DNA of 64,000 nucleotides from the NCBI GenBank assembly GCA_943787575.1, contig CALSMY010000002.1, positions 1 through 64,000 of the forward strand, read 5' to 3'. This DNA comes from an uncultured Opitutales bacterium (GTDB lineage Bacteria; Verrucomicrobiota; Verrucomicrobiia; Opitutales; Seribacteraceae). The notes beneath the pieces are model-generated. The model was not told where the DNA came from, did not search any database, and saw only the letters and a program-made list of their open reading frames with translations. The number at the start of each line of letters is the position of its first letter. Position 1 is the stretch's first letter. A program made the position numbers and the translations under genes. Positions 18,602-27,220 of this stretch are shown here, piece by piece.

Positions 18602-20353
18602 CTAATCCTTTTTCCATTTAAAATTGGCAAATACCACCTTGGTAATATCTGCCCCAGATTTGGGCTTTAGGCTGATGGTTCCTACCTCTGACCAATCTTT
18701 TAACTTTGACCCATGGACATTGGTGAGGAGGCCGGGGCTAAGGATCATGCTCTGCCAGTCATTGGATGCGGTAATCTCAATATCAGATGCGTGCCGTGTG
18801 TTTGTGCTCAGAGTTAAGCTTTGGGGTTGGGTGCAATAAAACATAAATTCGAGATTCGCACCCTTGGGAGCTTTCCATTTGGGGTCACCAAACTGAGAAC
18901 TGGAGGTTCCATGGTGTTTGTTAAGTGGGCGAAATCCCTCAATTCCGCCCACCCCTTCAGCTGGGGCTGCATCTTTCCAAAGACTGGCTCCTCCAGGCAA
19001 TTCCTCGGATGGTTGATCGGTGGCCACAGCCTGGCCAAGGTCTGAGGGTATAACTGCTTCGAAGTCGGAAGATATGACTATGTTATTTTCATAACGAATG
19101 TTGGCGTATGAAAACAAATAGTCCTTGGTGTTCAGAACAGGAAGCTTGGCGATCCATTGGTTTCCCTCCGGCCTTGATTCGACATCCCTCCAAAAGCGGG
19201 CGATATTGTTTGCCGTTTTCAGACATTGGTAGACTTGTACCTCTTTGATCTTCTCTGAGCTTGCTGGAGAAAGGTGGAGTTCGGGCACACCATCCTGCCC
19301 AAGTTTGATTTCGGATGTAGGGCGGGCCGGCCAAAAGTGCGAGTCTCCCCGGACATGTTTTTCCAGCCATACTTTGCAGTTATCTCCCAATTTTTCAGTA
19401 TTGTGATGTCCTCGTGCCTGAACGGCGAAGTCCCAGGGCACACCGGGCTTGAAATCCTTGAAGGTGTCGCACCCCCGTTCGTGCCCCCCGTGGTGATCGT
19501 TGGATCCATTGAGCCAAAGACTGGCGGCTTGAATGTATGGGGCATGAGCTTGTGGAGCGAGGCCAGTAAGGAAGAGCTTTTGTCCGGGAGTCTGGGGGAT
19601 TTCTTTTTGCGGTTGATCAAACTTCCAAATCGCCCGGTCGCGGTAGTAATTGATCCACCCGATGCCAAAGTAAGCGACTACCGCCTTCACCCGTTTATCC
19701 ATAGCCAAGTTCCACATGATGGTTCCCCCATAAGAGTAGCCCTTGGCTCCAATGCGGGATGGATCGACTTCCTTTTGGGTGAGCAAATAACTGAGCACGC
19801 GGCGCTGGATCGCATTCCACAGGTAATGCGAAGTAGCCTTGGGGTCGGTGGTCTGGCTGCCGTCAGGCATTTTATCGTAAATTAGAGTATATCCTTTCTC
19901 CTTGGCATCCATGTGGCCATGGCCCAGTTCTGGGGGATACTTGGTGTGATGAGGGCGTTTGGTGAGGCCCGAATAGTCATGTGAAATTACTGCCCACCCA
20001 TCATTTACATATTGCTTATCAATCGATGGTCCACCCATCCAACCATGTGTGTTCATCAATCCGGGCACATTTTTTGACCCTTCCTTGACTGCGTACTTAC
20101 AGAACACACGAACTTCGACCTCATTGACATAAGCGGAAATGTAGGCGTGCTTTTCATAGATTCCTTTTACGGTCTTTTCGTAAATGATTTCCTCTTTGAA
20201 ATCACCCGCGTCCGGATCAAAATCTTCCCAGACCATCGGAGGGGTGGGGATGCCTGCATGAAGGAAGTCGCTATGAAAGAGACTAATCGTTATACAAAAT
20301 AAGGAGCTAAAGGTACGGGTGATCATCAAGCCCGTCATAAAAAACCTGCACAT
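18602..20353 (-). CDS. Exported large alpha/beta-hydrolase (acetylxylan-esterase/peptidase-like)
   Basis: About 583 residues with an N-terminal hydrophobic signal region, then a hydrolase domain: HGWMGGPS as the likely oxyanion region and GYSYGG as the nucleophile elbow (Ser near residue 208). A beta-rich C-terminal half of about 200 residues follows, probably carbohydrate- or interface-binding. It resembles the PhoPQ-type/dienelactone-like exported hydrolases of Verrucomicrobiota; glycan deacylation is an inference. Several ATGs (20353, 20338) are possible starts. Copy 1 of the structured repeat lies directly upstream. Confidence 0.78.
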   Translation of the reverse strand: MCRFFMTGLMITRTFSSLFCITISLFHSDFLHAGIPTPPMVWEDFDPDAGDFKEEIIYEKTVKGIYEKHAYISAYVNEVEVRVFCKYAVKEGSKNVPGLMNTHGWMGGPSIDKQYVNDGWAVISHDYSGLTKRPHHTKYPPELGHGHMDAKEKGYTLIYDKMPDGSQTTDPKATSHYLWNAIQRRVLSYLLTQKEVDPSRIGAKGYSYGGTIMWNLAMDKRVKAVVAYFGIGWINYYRDRAIWKFDQPQKEIPQTPGQKLFLTGLAPQAHAPYIQAASLWLNGSNDHHGGHERGCDTFKDFKPGVPWDFAVQARGHHNTEKLGDNCKVWLEKHVRGDSHFWPARPTSEIKLGQDGVPELHLSPASSEKIKEVQVYQCLKTANNIARFWRDVESRPEGNQWIAKLPVLNTKDYLFSYANIRYENNIVISSDFEAVIPSDLGQAVATDQPSEELPGGASLWKDAAPAEGVGGIEGFRPLNKHHGTSSSQFGDPKWKAPKGANLEFMFYCTQPQSLTLSTNTRHASDIEITASNDWQSMILSPGLLTNVHGSKLKDWSEVGTISLKPKSGADITKVVFANFKWKKD

Positions 20354-20413
20354 GCCTGTTCGCAATGCTGATATTTTGCCAAAGTGGAATCTTTTTTAAT
20401 GGTCCTGAAATCA

Positions 20414-20545
20414 GGCCAAACAAAAACGCCGTATCACTACGGCGTTCTTGATAAAAACAAACTAAAACTGAAACAAACTGACAAAAGTCATAAGGTAAGA
20501 CGGGAGAAGTTTGGAAAACGTTCGAAAAAAAGAAAACTTTTTTTC
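20414..20545 (-). ncRNA. Candidate structured RNA element, copy 1
   Basis: Read on the minus strand this 132-bp stretch aligns end to end with 21554-21691. In order it has GAAAA..TTTTC followed by a T run, then TCGAAC, then after 19 variable bases the conserved GTCTTACCTTATGAC. A small TGAC-TTTT-GTCA hairpin (20479-20490) follows, then GTCAGTTTGTTT, and finally a 9-bp hairpin (20425-20446) with a GUGA tetraloop and T-rich tail. The two copies differ by compensatory changes in the final stem. It lies between the lyase-like gene (upstream on this strand) and the esterase gene. Either a small RNA gene with its own terminator or a conserved 3'-UTR terminator. Confidence 0.6.
20415..20446 (-). terminator. 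Rho-independent terminator in element copy 1
   Basis: Minus-strand hairpin AACGCCGTA-GTGA-TACGGCGTT, a perfect 9-bp stem with a GNRA loop, followed by TTTGTTTGG. It would end transcription of the lyase-like gene at 20585-21430 or of the candidate RNA itself. Confidence 0.7.
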
Positions 20546-20584
20546 AAAAACATGAAACTTAAACAATGGAAATATCCCGCTTGC

Positions 20585-21430
20585 TTAGATTCTATCAATC
20601 ATTAAGCGGGAAATAAATACTTTATCTTCTTGGTTCATTTTTTTTCTATCTATGACCAAACTTCTGTAAATTCCCCATTTGGGCCGAACAAAAGAAAAGC
20701 CCTTTTGCCAAGTTTTCATAATCTTTATGGATCGTGTAATCGAAATGCTTTGGTCAAGTGAGCTGATTGAGAACGAAATATTCCCTTCGTTTGCATATTT
20801 AATTTTACATTCACAAAGTAGCCATTTCCCAAGACAGTCTTTCCAATTGGCGAGGAATTGTCTTTCGGTTCTATTTTCTTCCCATAACTGTACCTGAAGC
20901 TGGGGCTTCCCTCCATCCACTACTCCGGAAAGAGTAAGCAGAGGATTGTTGATATTATCAGAGCCGGCTGGTTTGAGTTGAAAGAAATGACAGAAGTTTT
21001 TGGTGATCTGAAAACCGTCATCGATTCGAAAGTACCACCTGTATCGAAAAGACTGGTTCTCTTGTGCCTTTAGTATATCGGGGGAGCCCACATATCCCTT
21101 AATTTCATTGCGTTGTCTTGCTTTATGTGGAGGCCATTGTTTATCCCTGTCTCCATCGAGGTCTCTATGTATATAAAAAACAAAAGCACTTTCCACTTGG
21201 TCATCTTTGATGATTTGAATGTGTTCAAAGCCTTGATGGTTTCCAGAAAAAAGGCCTGGGCTTTCAATTGAATATTTCCCGAAAACCTTTTGTACTTGTT
21301 CAATAGCAGATTTGGTTGAACGGTGGTTAGGGTGTAATTCAATCTGAGAGGAAGAAGTTGTTTTCGACCACAAAAAAAAGGGTAGGAAAGTGATCATTAT
21401 ATGGATCAATAGAGATAACTTCCTTAACAT
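20585..21430 (-). CDS. Exported polysaccharide-lyase-like (heparinase I fold) protein
   Basis: 281 residues with a signal peptide of about 22 residues. The body resembles the PF14099-type polysaccharide lyase/concanavalin jelly roll: ARQRNEIKGYVG, a strand with YRWYFRIDDGF, FFQLKPAGSDN, and the late string RPKWGIYRSL, a hallmark of this group. Such proteins cleave or bind uronate-containing polysaccharides in the periplasm or outside. Which residues are catalytic cannot be fixed from one sequence. It is flanked on both sides by the two copies of the structured RNA-like element. Confidence 0.65.
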   Translation of the reverse strand: MLRKLSLLIHIMITFLPFFLWSKTTSSSQIELHPNHRSTKSAIEQVQKVFGKYSIESPGLFSGNHQGFEHIQIIKDDQVESAFVFYIHRDLDGDRDKQWPPHKARQRNEIKGYVGSPDILKAQENQSFRYRWYFRIDDGFQITKNFCHFFQLKPAGSDNINNPLLTLSGVVDGGKPQLQVQLWEENRTERQFLANWKDCLGKWLLCECKIKYANEGNISFSISSLDQSISITRSIKIMKTWQKGFSFVRPKWGIYRSLVIDRKKMNQEDKVFISRLMIDRI

Positions 21431-21553
21431 GAGTTATTTATTTATCAGTGATTCCTCAGATTTTACGACCCTGAAGGGCATTTCCGGTGAGAACTTCAGT
21501 ACAGGTTTTTGCAATAATGTTTATCAATCTACCAGTGTGTATGCAGAAAATTA

Positions 21554-21691
21554 GACCAAACAAAAACACCGCATCTCTGCGGTGTTCTTGGGCTTTTGAA
21601 ACACAAACTTAAACTAAAACAAACTGACGAAAGTCATAAGGTAAGACGCCCCTAACTTGAAAAGTGTTCAAAAAAAATGAAAATATTTTTC
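21554..21691 (-). ncRNA. Candidate structured RNA element, copy 2
   Basis: Second copy of the element at 20414-20545, same strand, 1.14 kb away. Conserved blocks on the minus strand: GAAAA..TTTTC, T8, TTGAAC, 19 variable bases, GTCTTACCTTATGAC, a TGAC-TTTC-GTCA hairpin (21625-21636), GTCAGTTTGTTT, and the terminal hairpin with a GAGA tetraloop (21565-21586). It lies in the 306-bp gap between the SGNH hydrolase gene and the lyase-like gene; the rest of that gap is AT-rich with no ORF I can support. The element begins about 50-90 bp after a stop codon in both copies. Confidence 0.6.
21555..21586 (-). terminator. Rho-independent terminator in element copy 2
   Basis: Minus-strand hairpin AACACCGCA-GAGA-TGCGGTGTT, a perfect 9-bp stem with a GNRA loop, followed by TTTGTTTGG. 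It differs from copy 1 by two base-pair swaps (G-C to A-T, T-A to C-G) that keep the pairing. Confidence 0.7.
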
Positions 21692-21736
21692 ATCTTTTTT
21701 ACAAAAGCATCGTAAAGCCCAATATTTATCTTGGTT

Positions 21737-22795
21737 TTAGGGCGAAATAAAAAGTGAAAAAAGTATTTCGGAATACAATCGATGCCCAAAATCATTGGGG
21801 TGATTCACATTATTTCCGCTGAGATCAGAAAAATTTTTACGGGTTAATAATTTTTCCCATGGCGTGGTGATATCGGCAAGGATGACATTGGGCCGAATGA
21901 TGTCTTTCAAAGCTTCACGAAAGCCGGGGATTTTGGTGGGGTCTCTCCAGTCAGGATTATTGTTCATGCCCGAAACAAAGATCATATCCGTTTGAGGGAT
22001 TTCTTTTTGCAAATGGGTGAGGATTTCGAGGTTTGTTCTTTGAAATTGTTCGAATGAAACAGGGTCGTTCATCCCAAAAGCAATAATGACCAGGTCAGGT
22101 TTTTCTGCGATCACCCGGTCCAGTTGTTTCAACCCCCAAACGGCGGTACGGCCCGCCACTCCGAGATTGCTCAAGGTCACTTGTGCAGGGAAGGTTTCGT
22201 CGAGCAAGCGGGCAAACCCTTCTGCATATGACGGTTGGTTACGAGGTGCCTGCGTCTTGGCAAACCCGGAAGCGTTGTACCCCTCGGTGATACTATCTCC
22301 CAGGGTCACCACCTTGAAGGATTGAGAAGAATTTAATTTTTCCAGAGAGCGGGGCAGGGTGGCTGAACCCGGTTGTACCAAATCAGGCCACGATTGATTG
22401 TGAGAATAACTGACCAGGGTTTGCAGGTCATGAAAAAACCTGCCTTCACCGTGCAAGACACCACCCAGGCTTCTTGGCTTGCCTGGTCCAGGCCTCATCT
22501 CCTGAGCTGTCTTGGATGGAATTCTGGAATGATCCGTCAGTCTGATTGTACGACTGCCTTTTTCCCATGTGTAATCTTTCCCCGCTTCGTAAACAAATGA
22601 GTCTCCTGCCCGGGTTAGGACAGGCATGGAGGCTGGGGTGAAGATGAGGCGGCCACTGCGGTTGCCTTCATCTCCAATAAAAAGAACGGGCTCATCCACC
22701 ATCTTCTTGGACAGCCACAAGGGAGTGTGGTTAGCTCCGGTATCCGCAACTGCCACACAGTTCAAAAGAATGGCGATGCAGAAAAAAGCCTTCAT
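21737..22795 (-). CDS. Exported SGNH/GDSL hydrolase
   Basis: 352 residues: signal peptide to about residue 17, a beta-rich N-terminal domain (about 20-155), then an SGNH domain. Block I is GDSITEG with nucleophile Ser168, then a Gly in NLGVAGRTA, block III is FGMNDP, and block V is NHPNDFGH with the catalytic Asp/His. The family contains carbohydrate acetyl-esterases and arylesterases; an acetyl-xylan/glycan esterase role is plausible. Its start lies 3 bp after the stop of the DUF6797 gene, so the two are an operon. Confidence 0.88.
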   Translation of the reverse strand: MKAFFCIAILLNCVAVADTGANHTPLWLSKKMVDEPVLFIGDEGNRSGRLIFTPASMPVLTRAGDSFVYEAGKDYTWEKGSRTIRLTDHSRIPSKTAQEMRPGPGKPRSLGGVLHGEGRFFHDLQTLVSYSHNQSWPDLVQPGSATLPRSLEKLNSSQSFKVVTLGDSITEGYNASGFAKTQAPRNQPSYAEGFARLLDETFPAQVTLSNLGVAGRTAVWGLKQLDRVIAEKPDLVIIAFGMNDPVSFEQFQRTNLEILTHLQKEIPQTDMIFVSGMNNNPDWRDPTKIPGFREALKDIIRPNVILADITTPWEKLLTRKNFSDLSGNNVNHPNDFGHRLYSEILFSLFISP

Positions 22796-22798
22796 TAA

Positions 22799-25447
22799 TT
22801 AGGAGTCTCCTAACGAATGAATGGTATTTTGTATTTCACCGGCAATTTTTCTTCCGTTTTCTCCAAGAAATTCATAGCGGATGGACATTTGCCAACAGGG
22901 TGCGATATCCGGTATTTCAATCCTCAGTGTCTTGCCATCTTCTGATATTGAGGTGTTCGAGACTGCAAGCTCTTTTTCATCAAACTTGGGAGAACCATAG
23001 TTTTTTGTTCTTTTGAGAGCCCATGTGCTTACTTTTGCTTGAGGATTGTTGTTACTGGAAATTGGGTCTGAAAAAGTAATTTCCACTGCTTTTTTCAAAG
23101 CCCGCATAGATACAGGCATGTGCATGGGCTCACCCGTTGCCCGCAATCGATAGAACCCGCCGGGAAGAGGTTGCGAGGACGCCCAGGCTGACATCCCGCA
23201 CAGGTAGAGATGTTTGTTTTGGGGGTGAAAACGACCACGCATGATTCCGGTGGGGAAATCGGCGATAGGTAGACGGACCATCCCTCCCTGTAATTGTCCG
23301 TTGAGATTCTCATGAGGAACCACCTCCACCCGGCCTTGTCCGTAGGAAAGGTGGATCAGTTTACCCTGAAGGGCCCCCCATTTTGGGCTATCCACCCAAA
23401 GGAGTTCGGCCGGGGAACGGTCAAATTTTTTGTGAGCCCAGCAGAGGGGCTGTTCCATGGCTGAGTCCGAGGAGTCATTCGGAGCTCCATACCCGTACAT
23501 ATTTCCGTAAAACTTTCCTTTCCCGGGAATCACATGGTTGATCCGGTTTTGTGGATTCCAGTGGCCTTCCTGATCGGTTACGAAAAAGGTGCCGTCCGGG
23601 TTGCGGCATACTCCGTTAGCAGCCCGAAAGCCATGGGCGAGTACTTCACTGCTTTTGCCATCAGCCGTTACCTTGATCAGAGTGCCATGATGAGGGATAA
23701 GCTGAGGGCGGGCATGCCTCGCACTCTTGGCGTAATAGAAATTACCCTGTTCATCTGTCTGCAGCCCCATCGCAAATTCATGGAAATGCTCCGTCACCTG
23801 ATGGTCCGAATTAAATGCTTCGTAAAAATCAGTTTCTTCATCCCCGTTTAAATCAACCAGGCGAACAATTTGATCCCGGCAGGAAACAAAGATTTCTCCA
23901 TTCCTGATTTTGATGCCCAATGGTTGAAATAATCCGGCAGCAATTCTTTTCCACTCCACCGAGTTGCGGGATTCATCGGCTATGCCATCCACTTTCCAGA
24001 CATCGCCGTCCCAAAAACAAAGGTATGCACTTTTACCATCGGGAGAGAAGTCCAGTCCGCTAGCCCGCAGTCGTGCGTTCCATGGATTGTCAACCGGTAG
24101 GGTGAACTCGTCAGACTGGAAAGCCCCATCCTGTTTTCCCCTTACAATGGGGGTCTTCAAAATGTCGGGCCATTGCGTAACTATACCACCATGGGCAGGG
24201 CTGTGACTTAGTTTATCTTTGAGAATATTATAAAATTTAAGCTTCGCGGGGATGGGTTCGCTCTCAGTTCCATCAGCAAGCAGAACTAATTGGAGAGGAG
24301 TTTGTTCCGGCAATAAGCGAATCACTTGTTCCCCAGGTCTTCCTTGCTCAGTGAGAATTTTTACATTTGCACGGATGGATTTACCCGGGGTGCGAAACAC
24401 AAGTGCCTTCTCGCTTTTCCCAATATTCAAGTGGCGAATAAAGGTTCCGGCATCCGATAAAGCATGCATCTCACTAACTCTCACCTCCCCGACTTGATAA
24501 TAAAGCACCGCCTGATTGTTAAACTTAAATAGCCCATGGTATTGGCACCAACTTTTGGGCAGGGGACCGTAATAATTTCCGTCGGATGCCTGAAAGCGAA
24601 GGTCTTCAAATTTACCGGTTTCCGGATTGGCCCAACCTGGGCCGTCGGCACATTCGAGGAAGGGTTCGCCAATGGTACGCGGACGGATCGCATGTTGCCC
24701 GTCAAAGTTGATTCCCCGCCAGTCAATAAATCCATTTCCTCTCCAGACTCCGGCTACCCGCAAGGTGTCGTGTTCGAAGGCTGACCAGGTATGGCCCTTG
24801 GCAATGCCACCTGGGCCGGGGTCGAGGCGCTGGGCAATTCCCTTGTAGGCGAGGTTGTTTGTCGCTCCAACCCCGTAGTTTCTGACTTTTTGTTCCTGGG
24901 TGTCAGCAATCTCAAAGGTACCCATTAAAAAATTTCCGTAGTCCATTTCCTCCCAGAGTTTTCTTTTCTCCGGAGCGGGTCCGAGATCTCGTCCTTTGGG
25001 AAGTTGGCTTAAGTATTCCTGGTTCACCTTAAAGTATTCCGCAGGGTTTTGTTTTTTTAAGTATGTCTCCTGAATGTAGTGGATCACTGCGTATTTTTCC
25101 CGGGGCTTGAGCATGGCTTGCGGGGCCATCATCCGCCATCCACGAGTCAGGGTGAGGTACATGGTATATGGATCTTTTCCGTGCTGAAATTTCCCGTCCC
25201 AAAAACCCAAGGCATTGGGCACAGAACCCGGGGTGTTCGGGGTGCCGTGGCAACTCGCACAGTTTTGTTGGTAGACGGACTTACCCAGTTTTAATACGCT
25301 TTTGGATGTATCTCGAATCAGTCTGGCGTGATCGATTTTGGCCTCGTATTCAGGCAAGGCCTCTTCCGGTAAGAGCATTTGGCCCGGCGGGAGGTCCTGA
25401 GCGTAAATAAATAGAGGTACAAGTAATAGAGCGAGTATGATCTGCAT
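22799..25447 (-). CDS. Exported DUF6797-type cytochrome c / propeller protein
   Basis: 882 residues in an intact frame. After the signal peptide comes a cytochrome c domain with CASCH at 63-67 and a likely axial Met in GWRMMAPQ, then a long region matching DUF6797-like PVC proteins. The C-terminal half is a beta propeller (LRASGLDFSPDGKSAYLCFWDGDVW ... GAPNDSSDSAMEQPLCW). It probably works outside the cytoplasm as a heme-bearing oxidoreductase or sugar dehydrogenase; the reaction is unknown. It is followed after 3 bp by the SGNH hydrolase. Confidence 0.8.
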   Translation of the reverse strand: MQIILALLLVPLFIYAQDLPPGQMLLPEEALPEYEAKIDHARLIRDTSKSVLKLGKSVYQQNCASCHGTPNTPGSVPNALGFWDGKFQHGKDPYTMYLTLTRGWRMMAPQAMLKPREKYAVIHYIQETYLKKQNPAEYFKVNQEYLSQLPKGRDLGPAPEKRKLWEEMDYGNFLMGTFEIADTQEQKVRNYGVGATNNLAYKGIAQRLDPGPGGIAKGHTWSAFEHDTLRVAGVWRGNGFIDWRGINFDGQHAIRPRTIGEPFLECADGPGWANPETGKFEDLRFQASDGNYYGPLPKSWCQYHGLFKFNNQAVLYYQVGEVRVSEMHALSDAGTFIRHLNIGKSEKALVFRTPGKSIRANVKILTEQGRPGEQVIRLLPEQTPLQLVLLADGTESEPIPAKLKFYNILKDKLSHSPAHGGIVTQWPDILKTPIVRGKQDGAFQSDEFTLPVDNPWNARLRASGLDFSPDGKSAYLCFWDGDVWKVDGIADESRNSVEWKRIAAGLFQPLGIKIRNGEIFVSCRDQIVRLVDLNGDEETDFYEAFNSDHQVTEHFHEFAMGLQTDEQGNFYYAKSARHARPQLIPHHGTLIKVTADGKSSEVLAHGFRAANGVCRNPDGTFFVTDQEGHWNPQNRINHVIPGKGKFYGNMYGYGAPNDSSDSAMEQPLCWAHKKFDRSPAELLWVDSPKWGALQGKLIHLSYGQGRVEVVPHENLNGQLQGGMVRLPIADFPTGIMRGRFHPQNKHLYLCGMSAWASSQPLPGGFYRLRATGEPMHMPVSMRALKKAVEITFSDPISSNNNPQAKVSTWALKRTKNYGSPKFDEKELAVSNTSISEDGKTLRIEIPDIAPCWQMSIRYEFLGENGRKIAGEIQNTIHSLGDS

Positions 25448-25572
25448 GAAGGATTAGATCAGACCTAAAGAGAAATCTTCAGGCAATCGAAAAGACTGAC
25501 TTGCCGATAGCTTATCTATGGAAGCACGAGTTTATTTTGCCGGAATGCGGATTAAATTTTTTGAAAGATTTT

Positions 25573-25735
25573 TTATCTGTCCAAATTTTTCAGACGGATG
25601 TCTTTGTACTCCACATGCATATCCTGCCCACCGTGGAGTTGCAGGCCAAAAAAACCTTTGGTCCTACCCGGGTCGTTTTTCAATGCAGAGTTCAGTATCC
25701 CATTAATCCATGGGGTAAACTCTCTATTCGCTATT
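25573..25735 (-). pseudogene. 3' fragment of a second DUF1080 gene
   Basis: On the minus strand this reads INGILNSALKNDPGRTKGFF, then a GLQLHGGQDMHVEYKDI-type end and a stop at 25573-25575. It is nearly the same as the last 50 residues of the intact DUF1080 protein at 26603-27220. Everything upstream of that tail is missing; the FkbM gene ends ten bases away. It is therefore a remnant left where the FkbM gene entered or where a tandem duplicate was lost. Confidence 0.8.
25604..25707. repeat. Direct repeat copy A (DUF1080 3' end)
   Basis: 104 bp matching 26640-26743 in the same orientation with about ten mismatches by eye and no gaps. The pair brackets the AT-rich FkbM gene. Confidence 0.85.
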
Positions 25736-25745
25736 GGGTTATGAA

Positions 25746-26526
25746 TTATTTTGGGAAGTGAGGGATTTTAGGCCCTGACAATACATTAAAAAAATCATCT
25801 CGTTTATCAGAGACTGCAATGTAGTTGGGACCAGAATTGAAGTCATTTAGTCCGTAATCAAAATCCATGAATATAGCCCCCCCTTTTCTTAAGCGGCCCT
25901 AGCTTATATCCAAATCCATTCAAAAATTTGTAAAAATCCTTAATAAGGTAATGGGCATCTGCATGAGTATAGCCGTATTCGAATTGGATTATATTAATTG
26001 CTTGTTTTTCAAGCATTTGCGAAAAGCCTTCGAGGACCATATTTTCTGCACCCTCCACATCTATTTTTAAAATATCAATTTGTTCGATCTTATGTTTTAA
26101 GCAATACTCATCACCAGTAGTAACAAGCCCTTCTTTGTTCTCATAATCTGATTTGTGATAGGATACATCTTGCAAGATTGAATTTAATCCTGAGTTCGTT
26201 CCATAATCTTGATAGGTAACAATACCTGAGCTGTTAGAAAGGCCATGGTTATTGAGCCTGAAGTTAGTTTTAGACTCAATTCCTTTTTCAAGAGTAATGA
26301 AAGTAGATTCAGATAATTCAAATAAATGAAAATCTGCCTCATTAAAATATCCTGCAGCTAATTTTGACCATTCTCCGGTATTCGCTCCAACATCAAATAC
26401 CGTTTTAATAGGAAAATTTGATAAAGATTTTAGAACATATTGTTCCCCATTTTTATTAAAATTATAAGAAAATCCCTCATAATATTTAATATATTTTTTA
26501 GCAAGTTTGTATAAGATTTGTTTCAT
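25746..26526 (-). CDS. FkbM-family methyltransferase, AT-rich, one frameshift
   Basis: About 260 residues with SAM-binding motif I VFDVGANTGEW, a ...LSNSSGIV segment and the FkbM hallmark IDILKIDVEGAE, followed by VLEGF. The start is ATG 26526 (MKQILYKL). The frame breaks in the C7 run at about 25877-25883. After it the shifted frame gives MDFDYGLNDFNSGPNYIAVS, the expected FkbM C-terminus, and stops at 25746. Such enzymes O-methylate sugars in glycan or exopolysaccharide synthesis. The gene is clearly richer in A+T than its neighbours and sits between two DUF1080 3' ends, which suggests recent acquisition. Confidence 0.8.
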
Positions 26527-26602
26527 TACCTCTCGTCTACGAATGTGAAACTTCCATACATTATCAAACAATAAATAAAAAAAATGACTCTTGTATTTTT
26601 TC

Positions 26603-27220
26603 TTACTTTTGTACGAGTAATTCTCTAATTTGAATGTTCTTGTACTCCACATGCATATCCTGCCCACCATGGAGTTGCAGGCCAAAGAACCCTTTGGTCC
26701 GACCCGGGTCGTTTTTCAATTCAGTGCTCAGAATGCCATTGATACGAACAGACACATCTTTGCCGCCTGCATGAATTTCCAGATCTGACCATTCTCCTGG
26801 CTGGTACTTTCGTTCCTTGATTGCTTTCTGATCAGGCCTTGCTACCCATGCCCGTCCGCCTGTCTCATACAAACCACCCGTATTCTGGGTGCGGTCGATT
26901 TCCGCCTGGAATCCGTAGGCTCGAATGGGGGTATTTCGGTTCTCGGCACGGAAGTAAAACCCACTGTTTCCCTGTAATACCCGAAACTTTGCCCGAAGAA
27001 TGAAATCGGAATATTCTTTTTCGGAAAACAGGATACCATGCCGCTTGTCCGCTTTCTGGCTGGTTCCTAATAATACCCCATCTTTTACCTCCCATTTTCC
27101 GCCCGGAGATGCCTGCCAGCCCTTGAGGGTTTTGCCGTCAAATAAGGAGAAGAACTCGCTCTTGGTTTCACCGAAGCAAAACCAGGCAGTCACAAAGAAT
27201 AAACAGAGGTGATATTTCAC
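26603..27220 (-). CDS. Exported DUF1080 (3-keto-disaccharide hydrolase-like) protein
   Basis: 205 residues: signal peptide to about 17, then a DUF1080 concanavalin-like jelly roll (FFSLFDGKTLKGWQ, WEVKDGVLLG, GNSGFYFRAE, PGEWSDLEIHA, GFFGLQLHGG). The family includes hydrolases of 3-ketoglucosides and glucan-binding modules. It starts at a GTG overlapping the stop of the large upstream gene as GTGA, so it is translationally coupled to the SGNH-propeller-cupredoxin gene. A truncated second copy of its 3' end lies 0.9 kb downstream. Confidence 0.85.
   Translation of the reverse strand: MKYHLCLFFVTAWFCFGETKSEFFSLFDGKTLKGWQASPGGKWEVKDGVLLGTSQKADKRHGILFSEKEYSDFILRAKFRVLQGNSGFYFRAENRNTPIRAYGFQAEIDRTQNTGGLYETGGRAWVARPDQKAIKERKYQPGEWSDLEIHAGGKDVSVRINGILSTELKNDPGRTKGFFGLQLHGGQDMHVEYKNIQIRELLVQK
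26640..26743. repeat. Direct repeat copy B (DUF1080 3' end)
   Basis: Partner of 25604-25707; it lies inside the intact DUF1080 coding sequence near its 3' end. Confidence 0.85.

Noticed and set aside
19274-19885. 203-residue plus-strand ORF
   Set aside because: Antisense to the large exported hydrolase gene.
20384-20605. 73-residue plus-strand ORF, very Lys-rich
   Set aside because: It overlaps the conserved structured element on the opposite strand; the Lys-rich translation comes from A-rich sequence and no homologous frame exists in copy 2.
25501-25761. Plus-strand ORFs of 62-86 residues
   Set aside because: Antisense to the DUF1080 fragment, which has a convincing minus-strand match.
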